This document shows, piece by piece, positions 8,608 to 17,296 of a DNA stretch of 64,000 nt. The notes beneath the pieces were generated by a model, which saw only the letters and a program-made list of their open reading frames with translations, searched no databases and had not been told where the DNA came from. Source of the stretch: Streptomyces hygroscopicus subsp. hygroscopicus (lineage in GTDB: Bacteria; Actinomycetota; Actinomycetes; Streptomycetales; Streptomycetaceae). Every line of letters starts with the position of its first letter. Positions within the stretch are counted from its first letter, which is position 1. The position numbers were made by a program, and so were the translations under genes. The DNA lies in NCBI RefSeq assembly GCF_030269125.1, contig NZ_BSSM01000005.1, forward strand, positions 62,001 to 126,000. Direction: 5' to 3'.

Positions 8608-8670
8608 CACGGCCCGCGCGAGTGTCATGACCGGATGGTCGGTCGGTCATGACACCGACCCCCGGGACAG

Positions 8671-8731
8671 GTGACCCGGGTCACAACTCCCGGCTCCGAG
8701 AGGGAGATCCGCGGGAATTCGGTGGCCGAAT
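8671..8731. promoter_or_regulatory. Pair of perfect dyads between convergent genes
   Basis: GTGACCCGGGTCAC (8671-8684) is a 14-bp perfect palindrome. ATTCGG-tgg-CCGAAT (8717-8731) is a second dyad. Both lie in the gap between the 3' ends of two convergent genes, where operators are not expected, so they may belong to an unannotated transcript or be chance. Confidence 0.3.
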
Positions 8732-8780
8732 GCCTGAGTCGGAATTTGCGAACGGCCGATCTCTTGTTACCGTTCCAGTA

Positions 8781-8820
8781 GCCCGGTTGCTGGTGCATCC
8801 CCCGTCGCCAGCAACCGGGC
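8781..8820. terminator. Strong bidirectional hairpin terminator
   Basis: GCCCGGTTGCTGG (8781-8793) pairs perfectly with CCAGCAACCGGGC (8808-8820) across a 14-nt loop, followed by CTTTCC on the plus strand. It sits between the convergent SEC-C gene (ends 8607) and the membrane-protein gene (ends 8860), close to the latter. Confidence 0.65.
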
Positions 8821-8859
8821 CTTTCCATGTCCGCACCCGGCACCCGCCGTCGCGTGGCG

Positions 8860-9708
8860 TCAACCGGCATCCGCATCAGCGGAGTTGCTGCCCGAGCGGA
8901 GCAGCAGCGCACCCTCGGGCCCGCGCTCGGCGAACTCCGCGACGGCCGTGTAGGCGTCCGGCCCGCCCCGGCTGTGCTCGCGGGGCGTCTCACAGGTGGC
9001 GGGCTCGTCGTCCGTCCCCGTGTCGCAGCGCGTCCGTGTGGTGCGCCCGCCGGGACCCATCAGGCTCAGCCCGGCGTCCAGCGACGTGCCGGTGGCGTTG
9101 CGGTAGTAGGTGCGCGCCCAGGTGTCCGCGCCCTGCGTCAGCACACAGGTCTGCGCCTCGATGCCCCTCGGGGAGCCGAGTCGGGGGCCGCAGCGGGCGG
9201 CGGTGGCGAGGCCCAGGCCCAGCAGACCAGGCGAACCGCCCGGCGCGGCCGAGGGGTCCTTGGCGTCCCCGTGCCCCAGCGCCCCCGGCACCAGCGCCGC
9301 GCCCACGTCCCGGACCTGCCCGGCGGACGCCACGGTCAGCGGCACCACGACGGCGGCGGTCACGGCGCAGACGAGCCCGACGAGATGCAGCCGCCGCGGG
9401 TCGGCCCTGCCGTAGCGCGCCCGCCGGAAGCCGGCCCTCGGCCGCCCCTCCGGTCCGCCGCCGGGGGCGCCCCGGAACGCGGCCGAACCGCCGGCGGACG
9501 ACGGGACGTCGCTCCCGGCGCCGGCCAACGGAGGCCGGGAGCCGGTCCGAGCCTCGGCCGACGACGCCCGGAGGCCGGTGTCACCGTCACCCGGCGGCAC
9601 GCGATCCGACCCGCCGTCGCGGCCAGGTCCCGTGCCGTTCGGCCGTCGGCGCCCGAGTCCCCCGCGGCTCGGCCGACGCGTCCCATGGCCCCCAAGAATT
9701 CGCAGCAT
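8860..9708 (-). CDS. Hypothetical single-pass membrane protein with extracytoplasmic Cys-containing domain
   Basis: About 282 residues. The first 100 are Gly/Arg/Pro-rich and probably disordered in the cytoplasm. One transmembrane helix follows (RLHLVGLVCAVTAAVVVPL, about 106-128). The remaining 150 residues would be outside and contain four Cys. I recognise no family. No ribosome site is visible before the ATG at 9708, and part of the disordered N-terminus may not be translated. It is co-directional with the degenerate prim-pol gene 55 bp upstream and may be its operon partner. Confidence 0.6.
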   Translation of the reverse strand: MLRILGGHGTRRPSRGGLGRRRPNGTGPGRDGGSDRVPPGDGDTGLRASSAEARTGSRPPLAGAGSDVPSSAGGSAAFRGAPGGGPEGRPRAGFRRARYGRADPRRLHLVGLVCAVTAAVVVPLTVASAGQVRDVGAALVPGALGHGDAKDPSAAPGGSPGLLGLGLATAARCGPRLGSPRGIEAQTCVLTQGADTWARTYYRNATGTSLDAGLSLMGPGGRTTRTRCDTGTDDEPATCETPREHSRGGPDAYTAVAEFAERGPEGALLLRSGSNSADADAG

Positions 9709-9763
9709 GGGCGGAACATAACGAGCGCGGCACGCCCGTCCGCACCGTGCGCGCCGGACACCC

Positions 9764-10432
9764 CTACAACTCGGGCGCGCTCACACCCGTACGAGTGAGG
9801 GCGTCGACCACGGCGTCCACCACGGCCTCGACGTCCGGCACCCAGGGGGCCGCCGAACCCGGCAGCGGCGCCCGCTCCCAGCGCACCGTGCCCGCGCCGG
9901 TCTCGGAGGGGGGCAGCGCGATATAGCCGCCCTCGCCGTGGAAGCGCAGCGAGCCGGGGACGAAGTCCTTGGCGTACAGCAGTTCCCCCAACTGCGCCAT
10001 GGTGTACGGCTCGACGAGCAGCGCCCAGCGGGTGGGCGAGGCGATCACCGGGCCGAGCCGCATGCCCCGCCGGTCGAGCAGGGCGAGGGCACGGGAGGCG
10101 GCGAGCGCGGGCAGGCTGACCGCGCAGGGCGCCTTGCCGCCGGTCGCGAGGATGACGGGCGCGCTCGGCCGGTTGGTCCACCACCAGCGCACCATGCGCG
10201 CGTCGGTCGTGGCCGCGAGCAGGCCCGGGTCGAAGGGGTGGGCGCCGGGCACCGTGCACTCCGGGTCGGGGCAGCCGCACCGGGCCCGGCCCTGCGGGTC
10301 CGGGGCCACACCCGGGAGTACGGGCCACTGCCACTCCGTCGCGAAGGTCAGGGCCGCGCTGATCAGCTCAGGCTTCCCGTCGTTCCGTCGCCTGGACAGG
10401 AGCCTGCGTCGCCTTCCGAGGATCTCGCGCAT
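9764..10432 (-). CDS. Degenerate Prim-Pol family protein
   Basis: A 222-residue protein with the Prim-Pol fold outline but altered catalytic positions. The expected GVDLD stretch is replaced by ATGGKAPCAVSLP. The SGGxH motif is replaced by SPTRWALL. The closing RGxGGYVxxPG becomes FHGEGGYIALPPS. A Cys cluster (CGCPDPEC) near residue 55 may bind zinc. Lack of the acidic metal ligands argues against polymerase activity, so a structural or regulatory role is more likely. The intact relative lies 6 kb away (2930). The start ATG at 10432 is preceded by AAAGGA. Confidence 0.75.
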   Translation of the reverse strand: MREILGRRRRLLSRRRNDGKPELISAALTFATEWQWPVLPGVAPDPQGRARCGCPDPECTVPGAHPFDPGLLAATTDARMVRWWWTNRPSAPVILATGGKAPCAVSLPALAASRALALLDRRGMRLGPVIASPTRWALLVEPYTMAQLGELLYAKDFVPGSLRFHGEGGYIALPPSETGAGTVRWERAPLPGSAAPWVPDVEAVVDAVVDALTRTGVSAPEL

Positions 10433-11042
10433 GAGCGCTCGTTCCTTTCCGTTGCACCGCTGGCAACACCGTGGTCCACATCACAACATGAGTCGATCAC
10501 TTCACTGTGCGTACCTGGTGGCGCATCACATCCCCGCACATGGCAAGGGATCCCCAGGGGGTCGAGCGTCGGCCGCGGCCGCGTCCACGGCACTCAAGGC
10601 AGGGCACGGTCACGGGCGTGGGGGTGGCGAAGCATGGCGTTTGCCGTCGCGCGTGGTTCTCTCCGCCTCCGCCACGGGAGGATGGGGCTCGGCCGTCGGT
10701 GGCTATGACGCCCGGGTCCGTCGCCAGGTTCCGGGTGGCCCCCAACCACCCCTGGCCTTCTCCGAGTACGTACCCATCACGACCGCTGTGACGCTCCGTG
10801 GAGCGAGCCCAGTCGACCGCAGTGGACCGTTCCCTCAGGCAGTTTTGAGCCAACTTGGCGGTAAGGCAAGGGCTTCGGGGAAATCACCCCTCAGCCCCAT
10901 GGACACCAGGAATCCCCGCAGGACAATGCTGGACATCCCCTCACGAGTGCGTGTACATGTGGAGACACTGCTAGCGGCGCAGAATCACATGGGGGTTTGC
11001 GATGCTTTTGAGCACTGTGCACCGGTCTGAAGGCCGGGCGCC
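10433..11042. other. 610-bp divergent intergenic region
   Basis: This gap lies between the divergent degenerate prim-pol gene and the GAF/PP2C gene. Open frames across it give no domain and no convincing ribosome sites. It must contain both promoters, but I could not place them with confidence. The right third (10780-11040) is lower in GC than its surroundings. Confidence 0.4.
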
Positions 11043-12458
11043 ATGAGCGCCCCGCACCCCCCGAAAGTGGCTGGAATCGATCCCACAGTTCCCACGCCCG
11101 CCCACACTGTCGCACCCGCCTCTTCCGCATCAGGAACCGTCCCGGGAAGCACCACGGGCCCCGCCCCCGCCCTCCCCGTCCCGCACCCCCCGGTCCCCGC
11201 CCCCGGCACGCTCCTCCAGGGCCGCCTGGCCGGCTGGGTGTCCGACCTCACCACGCTGCACGAACTCACCGAGCGGCTCACCCGCACCAACGCGCTGGAG
11301 CCCGCGCTGGACGAGCTGCTGCGCGCCGGGGCCGCCCTGCTGGGCGCCCGCCGCGGCCTCGTCGCCCTGGAGCCCGGCGACGGACTCGGTCCCCGCACCG
11401 CCCTCGGCCTCGGACTCGGCCGCGCCGACCTCGGCCATCTGGAGACCGTGCCGCGCGGCGCGCTGGTGCCCGACACCGCGGGCCGCGGCGCGATCGTCCA
11501 CGCCGACCTGTTCACCGAGGACGCCCTCGATCCACGGCACCGCGAGGTCGCCGCCCGCCTCGGCTACGCCGCCAGCTACGCCCTGCCGCTCGCCACCGAC
11601 TCCGCCGGCCGCCTCGGCGCCGCCGTCTGGCTCTACGACGAACCCGCCGAACCCCACGAACGGCAGCGCCATCTCGTCGGCCTCTACGTCCGGCACGCCG
11701 CCGAACACCTCGCCCGGCTGAGGGAGTTGGAGCACACCCGTGCGTGCTTGGCGACCGTCGCCGAGGAACTGCTGCCCTCCCGGCTGCCCCGTGTGCCCGG
11801 CATCCAGCTCGCCGCCCGGCACCACACCGGACCACGCGGCGGCGGCGACTGGTACGACGCGCTGCCGCTGCCGGACGCGGCGCTCGGCCTGTCGGTCGGC
11901 TCGGTCACCGGTTCGGGACCGAGCGCGGTGGCCGCGATGGGCCGGCTGCGCGCCTCGCTGCGGGCGTACGCCGTGATGGAGGGAGAGGACCCGGTCGCCG
12001 TCCTGTCCGACCTGGAACTGCTGCTGCGGCTGACCGAGCCCGCGCGCTCGGCCACCGCCCTGTTCGCCTACTGCGAGCCCGCGCTGCGCCGGGTCACCCT
12101 CGCCGGGGCCGGGCACAGCCCGCCGCTGCTGGTCGGCGAGCGGCGCACCGAGTTCGCCGAGACCTCCGTCTCCGCGCCGCTCGGCATGCTCTCGTGCTGG
12201 GAGGCACCCAGCGTGGAGGTCCAGGCCGAGGCCGGAGAGACGGTTCTGCTCTACACCGACGGGCTGCTGCACCGTACCGGCGACCCCGTGGACCGCGCCT
12301 TCGCCCGGCTGCACGCGGCCGCCGCGAGCGTCCCGCGGGCGCTGCGACAGGACCCCGGGGCGGTCGCCGACCACGTGCTGCGCGCGGTGCTGCCGGACGG
12401 CCCGGACGCCGCCGACGGCGGGGAGGACGTGGTGCTGCTCGCGGCCCGTTTCGACTGA
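11043..12458 (+). CDS. GAF-PP2C (SpoIIE/RsbU-type) phosphatase-like protein with altered metal site
   Basis: A 471-residue protein with a Pro-rich N-terminus (1-60), a GAF domain (about 75-225) and a PPM/SpoIIE phosphatase domain (about 240-471). Relatives dephosphorylate anti-anti-sigma factors. The first metal motif GGDWYD is intact, as are YTDGLL and a terminal EDVVLL. The normally invariant GDVxGHG is GSVTGSG here, so both the metal-binding Asp and the His are Ser. Activity is therefore doubtful, and it may be a sensing pseudophosphatase. It is transcribed alone, divergent from the degenerate prim-pol gene. Confidence 0.85.
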   Translation: MSAPHPPKVAGIDPTVPTPAHTVAPASSASGTVPGSTTGPAPALPVPHPPVPAPGTLLQGRLAGWVSDLTTLHELTERLTRTNALEPALDELLRAGAALLGARRGLVALEPGDGLGPRTALGLGLGRADLGHLETVPRGALVPDTAGRGAIVHADLFTEDALDPRHREVAARLGYAASYALPLATDSAGRLGAAVWLYDEPAEPHERQRHLVGLYVRHAAEHLARLRELEHTRACLATVAEELLPSRLPRVPGIQLAARHHTGPRGGGDWYDALPLPDAALGLSVGSVTGSGPSAVAAMGRLRASLRAYAVMEGEDPVAVLSDLELLLRLTEPARSATALFAYCEPALRRVTLAGAGHSPPLLVGERRTEFAETSVSAPLGMLSCWEAPSVEVQAEAGETVLLYTDGLLHRTGDPVDRAFARLHAAAASVPRALRQDPGAVADHVLRAVLPDGPDAADGGEDVVLLAARFD

Positions 12459-12685
12459 GACGCCGTGGCGTTCCCCGCCCGCGGCAGCCAGGCGGTGGCG
12501 CCCCGATCCGGCATGACCGGTCGGTGACCGGGCGGTGACCAGGCATGACAGGGCATCCGCCCCCCGGTCCCCTCCCGGTACGACCGTACGATGATGGAGG
12601 TCCCCGGCTCGGACACAGTGACCCCACCGCGGCGAGCCACACGGACCGCCCGGGGGAGATCACACGCCGTACCGAGGAGGATCAC

Positions 12686-14146
12686 GTGGCCGACGAACTC
12701 ATTCCGGCGACCCCGGAAACCGAGTCCGAGGAGCCCATCAAGCAGCGGAAGAACGGCCTGTACCCGGGCGTCTCCGACGAGCTGGCCGAGAACATGCGGT
12801 CCGGCTGGGCCGACACCGAGCTGCGCGACCTGAAGCCCATCGAGCAGGCCGCCGAGACCGCGCGCCGCCGCGCCGCGCTCTCCGCGCGCTTCCCGGGCGA
12901 GCGCCTGGTGATCCCGGCGGGCAACCTGAAGACGCGTTCGAACGACACGGAGTACGCCTTCCGCGCCTCCGTCGAGTACGCGTACCTCACCGGCAACCAG
13001 ACCGAGGACGGCGTCCTGGTCCTGGAGCCCGAGGGCGAGGGCCACCTGGAGACGATCTACCTCCTGCCCCGCTCCGACCGCGAGAACGGCGAGTTCTGGC
13101 TCGACGGCCAGGGCGAGCTGTGGGTCGGCCGCCGCCACTCCCTCACCGAGTCCGAGGCGCTGTACGGCATCCCCGCCGCCGATGTGCGCGAGCTGGCCGA
13201 GAAGCTGCGCGAGGCCACCGGCCCGGTGCGCGTCGTGCGCGGTCACGACGCCGGCATCGAGGCGGCCCTGACCGACAAGGTCACCGCCGAGCGCGACGAG
13301 GAGCTGCGCGTCTTCCTCTCCGAGATGCGCCTGGTCAAGGACGACTTCGAGATCCGTGAGCTGCAGAAGGCCGTCGACTCCACGGTGCGCGGCTTCGAGG
13401 ACGTGGTGAAGGTCCTCGACAAGGCCGAGGCCACCAGCGAGCGCTACATCGAGGGCACCTTCTTCCTGCGCGCCCGCGTCGAGGGCAACGACATCGGCTA
13501 CGGCTCGATCTGCGCCGCCGGCCCGCACGCGTGCACCCTGCACTGGGTCCGCAACGACGGCCCGGTCCGCTCCGGCGACCTGCTGCTCCTCGACGCCGGC
13601 GTGGAGACGCACACCCTCTACACCGCCGACGTCACGCGCACGCTGCCGGTCAACGGCACGTACAGCGAGCTGCAGAAGAAGGTGTACGACGCGGTGTACG
13701 AGGCCCAGGAGGCCGGCATCGCGGCGGTGAGGCCCGGCGCCAAGTACCGCGACTTCCACGACGCCGCGCAGCGGGTGCTCGCCGAGAAGCTGGTCGAGTG
13801 GGGCCTCGTCGAGGGTCCGGTCGAGCGCGTCCTGGAGCTGGGTCTCCAGCGCCGCTGGACCCTGCACGGCACGGGTCACATGCTCGGCATGGACGTCCAC
13901 GACTGCGCGGTGGCGCGGACCGAGACGTACGTGGACGGGGCCCTGGAGCCGGGCATGGTCCTCACCGTCGAGCCGGGCCTGTACTTCCAGGCCGACGATC
14001 TCACCGTGCCGGAGGAGTACCGGGGCGTCGGGGTGCGGATCGAGGACGACATCCTGGTGACGGAGGACGGCAACCGGAACCTGTCGGCCGGTCTGCCGCG
14101 GCGCTCCGACGAGGTCGAGGCGTGGATGGCCGCGCTCAAGGGCTGA
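12686..14146 (+). CDS. pepP: Xaa-Pro aminopeptidase (aminopeptidase P, M24B)
   Basis: A 486-residue metallopeptidase that removes an N-terminal residue preceding proline. The N-terminal creatinase-like domain covers about 1-240 and the pita-bread M24 domain about 245-470. The five metal ligands are visible: LLDAGVE (Asp), ADVTRT (Asp), GTGHMLGMDVHD (His), TVEPGLY (Glu) and GVRIEDD (Glu). The GTG at 12686 has AGGAGG 6 bases upstream and is clearly preferred over the longer open frame. There is no signal peptide, so it is cytosolic. It ends in a strong bidirectional terminator at 14159. Confidence 0.95.
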   Translation: MADELIPATPETESEEPIKQRKNGLYPGVSDELAENMRSGWADTELRDLKPIEQAAETARRRAALSARFPGERLVIPAGNLKTRSNDTEYAFRASVEYAYLTGNQTEDGVLVLEPEGEGHLETIYLLPRSDRENGEFWLDGQGELWVGRRHSLTESEALYGIPAADVRELAEKLREATGPVRVVRGHDAGIEAALTDKVTAERDEELRVFLSEMRLVKDDFEIRELQKAVDSTVRGFEDVVKVLDKAEATSERYIEGTFFLRARVEGNDIGYGSICAAGPHACTLHWVRNDGPVRSGDLLLLDAGVETHTLYTADVTRTLPVNGTYSELQKKVYDAVYEAQEAGIAAVRPGAKYRDFHDAAQRVLAEKLVEWGLVEGPVERVLELGLQRRWTLHGTGHMLGMDVHDCAVARTETYVDGALEPGMVLTVEPGLYFQADDLTVPEEYRGVGVRIEDDILVTEDGNRNLSAGLPRRSDEVEAWMAALKG

Positions 14147-14158
14147 ACCCGAGGTGAC

Positions 14159-14194
14159 GGGGCGGCCGGGCACCGTCGGGTGCCCGGCCGCCCC
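14159..14194. terminator. 16-bp perfect stem terminator between pepP and acetyltransferase
   Basis: The arms 14159-14174 and 14179-14194 are perfectly complementary, with a 4-nt GTCG loop. The hairpin begins 12 bp after the pepP stop and faces the convergent acetyltransferase gene, so it probably serves both. Confidence 0.8.
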
Positions 14195-14242
14195 GTCCGC
14201 GGGTGATCCGCGGCCGCTCGCGGACTCGCCGGCGCCCGGGGC

Positions 14243-14806
14243 TCAGAGCACGGGGTCCCTGTCGTGCAGGACCCGCTGGAACAGCCGGCTGTCCCGCCAA
14301 CGTCCGTTGATGTGCAGGTAGTCCGGCGCCGTACCGATCAGCTCGAACCCGCACTTCTCCAGCACGCGCTGCGAACCGGTGTTCTCCACCAGGGTGGACG
14401 CCTCGATCCGGTGCAGGCCCACCGTGTCCCGTGCGAGTCGGCACACCCGTGTCACGGCCGCGCTGGCCAGGCCACGGCCCTGCCGGTCCGCGGCGACCCA
14501 GTAGCCGAGGTACGCGCTGCAGAAGGGGCCCCGGCTGATCCCCGTCAGGGTGGTGGTCCCGACGATCCGCCCGTCGGTCTCCTCGAACACCCAGGGCACC
14601 GCCGAGCCCCCGGCGCGCTGCCGCAGCAGCCCCTCGATCCGCTCCCGCTGCCCCTCGGGGGTGAAGAAGGCGTCCGGCCGTACCGGCTCCCAGGGCGCGA
14701 GGTGCGCGCGATTGACCCTGTAGGCGGCCGCCAGCGCCTCCGCGTCCCCGACGGCGAGCGGCCGCAGCGTCACCCCGGCCGCCAGTTCCCCGTTCTCGAT
14801 GCTCAT
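14243..14806 (-). CDS. GNAT acetyltransferase, RimJ/RimL-like
   Basis: A 187-residue single GNAT domain. The acetyl-CoA pyrophosphate loop reads ADRQGRGLASAAV, followed by the HRIEASTLVENTGSQRVLEKCGFELIG stretch typical of RimJ/RimL-type N-terminal protein acetyltransferases. The substrate is unknown; ribosomal protein N-termini are only one possibility. The gene is monocistronic, 22 bp from the next gene on the same strand (14828-15265), and may be read through from it. Confidence 0.88.
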   Translation of the reverse strand: MSIENGELAAGVTLRPLAVGDAEALAAAYRVNRAHLAPWEPVRPDAFFTPEGQRERIEGLLRQRAGGSAVPWVFEETDGRIVGTTTLTGISRGPFCSAYLGYWVAADRQGRGLASAAVTRVCRLARDTVGLHRIEASTLVENTGSQRVLEKCGFELIGTAPDYLHINGRWRDSRLFQRVLHDRDPVL

Positions 14807-14827
14807 GTCCCCACTATGGGGCCGGAG

Positions 14828-15265
14828 CTACACCGCCAGCAGCGGCGCGTCGTCGCGCCACTTGAGGATCTTGTCGAAACTGACCACCGTGCCGTGGCGG
14901 CCGGACCTGGGACCGATGTGGACGTGGTCGGCGAGTTCGCGGATCAGACAGAGGCCGCGGCCGTGCTCGGCGTCGGGGCGGGCGGGGCGCAGCTCGCGGG
15001 TGTGGTGGAAGCCGGGTCCCGAGTCGGCCACCTCGATACGGCACTTCTCGCCGTCGAGGTACGCGGTCACCCGGTAGACCGCCGGGGTGCCGGCGTCGCC
15101 GCCGTGCTCGACGGCGTTGGCGCACGCCTCGCTGAGGGCGACGGAGAGGTCGTAGGAGATCTCCGGGTCGACCCCGGCCGTCTCCATGGTGCCGATCAGC
15201 AGCCGCCGCGCGAGCGGCACACTCGCGGCCTCGCGGCGCAGATGGAGTGACCACCAGATGCTCAT
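14828..15265 (-). CDS. Small ATP-binding protein, anti-sigma/HATPase_c type
   Basis: A 145-residue stand-alone GHKL ATPase. The N box is LSEACANAVEHG, the G1 box EVADSGPGF and the G2 box HGRGLCLI. The compact form, with clear Glu-Asn in the N box, resembles RsbW/SpoIIAB-like anti-sigma kinases. The ATG at 15265 has GGAGG 7 bases upstream, and the upstream extension is not needed. No partner sigma factor is adjacent. It is divergent from the membrane protein that starts the copper block. Confidence 0.85.
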   Translation of the reverse strand: MSIWWSLHLRREAASVPLARRLLIGTMETAGVDPEISYDLSVALSEACANAVEHGGDAGTPAVYRVTAYLDGEKCRIEVADSGPGFHHTRELRPARPDAEHGRGLCLIRELADHVHIGPRSGRHGTVVSFDKILKWRDDAPLLAV

Positions 15266-15477
15266 GCTCCAGCCTCCAGGCCGCGGCTCGACATACCGAT
15301 ACCTATTGCCGCCCATAGTCGGCCGTAAGCACACCGTCGACGTGACTGCGCCCATACAGCCGATGCACTCCGGGAGGAATCGGTGTATGAGGGACGTACC
15401 CCTCGGAGGGGCCGAGGGACGCATGGCCTGGACCTGACGTAGGGCGACGCGGGGCACGGTGGGATGATGAACCCGCC

Positions 15478-16323
15478 ATGTCTGCCCCTCACGCGCGCAC
15501 GGCGCGTCCCGGAGCCGGGCTCCGGATGCTGCGGGCCGCGGTCTTCGCCGCGGTCTGCGTCGTGCTGGCCGCGGCCGGACACGCCCTGGCCTCCTGTGCG
15601 GGCGTGCCGCTGTGGACGCTCGGCGCGGGCTTCCTCGGCTCCCTGCTGCTGGTGATCCCGCTCGCCGGGCGGGCCCGCTCGCTGCCGGGCATCGCCGCGC
15701 TCCTCGCGCTCGGCCAGACCGCCCTGCACACGCTGTTCGGCCTGGGCCAGCACGGCGCGGCCATGGCCATGGGCGGGGTGCCGACGGGGCAGACCGGTCC
15801 GACGGGGTCCGCGCTGAGCGATGCCGCGCTGGTGGAACAGGCCACCCGGCTGCTGTGCGGGGCGAACACCGCCGCGCTCACCCCCGGGCACGCCTTCCAC
15901 CTGCTGCTCGCCGCCCGCCTCATCGACCGCTCGGGCCGTCCCGTGGCCGGGGCCACCGTGCCCGTGCAGCACGCGGCGGACGCCACCGGCGCCTCCGCGG
16001 CCCTGCTGCCCTCGCTGCCGATGCTGATCGGGCACGTCCTCGCGGCCGTCGCCGTCGGCTGGCTGCTGCGCCGCGGCGACCTGGCCGTGCTGCGGCTGCT
16101 CGAACTGTCGGTCCACGAAGTCGCCGGGACGGCGCTCGTACGGTCCCTGCGCGCGGCCCTCGCACTGGCGCTCGCCCTGTGCGCCGGGCTGCCGGCCGCC
16201 ACCGGACCCGGACCGCGCGGCCGTCGCGCCCACCGGGACGAGCCGCCCGCCCCGGGCGCCCTCACGCTCCAGCACACGGTGATCCGGCGGGGCCCACCCG
16301 CCGCCTTCCGGCTCGCCGCCTGA
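15478..16323 (+). CDS. Integral membrane protein at head of the copper block
   Basis: A 281-residue polytopic protein with about five hydrophobic segments: near 17-38, 42-62, 66-80, 176-196 and 217-236. The loop between segments three and four holds His and Met residues (LGQHGAAMAMGG). I recognise no named family. Its position 115 bp upstream of ycnI, and its direction, suggest it belongs to the same copper-handling set. Signs of function beyond that are absent. Confidence 0.7.
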   Translation: MSAPHARTARPGAGLRMLRAAVFAAVCVVLAAAGHALASCAGVPLWTLGAGFLGSLLLVIPLAGRARSLPGIAALLALGQTALHTLFGLGQHGAAMAMGGVPTGQTGPTGSALSDAALVEQATRLLCGANTAALTPGHAFHLLLAARLIDRSGRPVAGATVPVQHAADATGASAALLPSLPMLIGHVLAAVAVGWLLRRGDLAVLRLLELSVHEVAGTALVRSLRAALALALALCAGLPAATGPGPRGRRAHRDEPPAPGALTLQHTVIRRGPPAAFRLAA

Positions 16324-16438
16324 CGCGACGCGACCGCTCCGGGGATCCGATCCCGGGAGAAGGGCCGCCGTCGCGCGGCACGCGCGCCCGCGCGCACCCT
16401 TCCCCTCACCGGAACTCTCACCGTGGAGTGCTCCTGCC

Positions 16439-17200
16439 ATGCAGGTTTCCCCGATCGTCTGCCGCCGTGCGGCCGCCCGCCTCGCCGCCGGTGCCACCGT
16501 CGCCGGTGCCGCCGTGCTCGCCCTGTCCGTCCCCGCCTTCGCGCACGTGACCGTGCAGCCCGAGGGCGCCGCGGCCAAGGGCGGCTACGCCGTCGTCGAC
16601 TTCAAGGTCCCCAACGAGCGCGACGACGCCTCGACCACCAAGGTCGAGGTGAACCTCCCCACCGACCACCCGCTGGCCTCCGTCATGGCCCAGCCCCTCC
16701 CGGGCTGGAACGTGCGGCTCACCAGGACCAGGCTCGCCGAGCCGGTGACCGTGCACGGCGACAAGATCGACCAGGCCGTCACCAAGGTCACCTGGACCGC
16801 CGACGGCAAGGGCATCGAGCCCGGCTACTTCCAGAAGTTCCCGCTCTCCGTCGGCGCCCTGCCCGACGACACCGACCAACTGGTGTTCAAGGCGCTCCAG
16901 ACGTACTCCGACAACAAGGTCGTGCGATGGATCGAGGTGCCGCAGGCCGGCCAGGCCGAGCCGCAGAGTCCGGCCCCGGTGCTCCAGCTGACCGCCGCCG
17001 CCGACGAGCACGGCACGGCGGGCGCCCATGCCGCCTCCGGCGACGACACCCCCGACGCACAGAAGGAGAACACGGCCGCCGCCTCGGGCTCCGGCGGCGG
17101 CAGTGACACCACCGCCCGGGTGCTCGGCTTGGCCGGGATCGTCGTCGGCGCCGCGGGCGTGGCCTACGGCGTCCTCGCCGGCCGCCGCCGCACCGTCTAG
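16439..17200 (+). CDS. YcnI-family copper-binding membrane protein (DUF1775)
   Basis: A 253-residue secreted, membrane-anchored protein. A signal peptide (about 1-35) ends in AFA, leaving mature HVTVQPEGA; in YcnI that N-terminal His is part of a single-histidine copper brace. The DUF1775 domain runs to about 180 and includes the PLPGW and TWTADGKGI segments. A Gly/Ser-rich linker and a C-terminal helix (GLAGIVVGAAGVAYGVLAG) with RRR inside complete it. It lies directly upstream of Sco and PCuAC genes, which supports extracytoplasmic copper trafficking. Confidence 0.9.
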   Translation: MQVSPIVCRRAAARLAAGATVAGAAVLALSVPAFAHVTVQPEGAAAKGGYAVVDFKVPNERDDASTTKVEVNLPTDHPLASVMAQPLPGWNVRLTRTRLAEPVTVHGDKIDQAVTKVTWTADGKGIEPGYFQKFPLSVGALPDDTDQLVFKALQTYSDNKVVRWIEVPQAGQAEPQSPAPVLQLTAAADEHGTAGAHAASGDDTPDAQKENTAAASGSGGGSDTTARVLGLAGIVVGAAGVAYGVLAGRRRTV

Positions 17201-17296
17201 CCCCGCCCTTCCGCAGCGCGCGCCGGGGCCGTGCCAGGCTTGGCTCCCGTACGACCCCGGTGCGCGCCGGAGTTCTCACATCTGGGACATTTCTCT

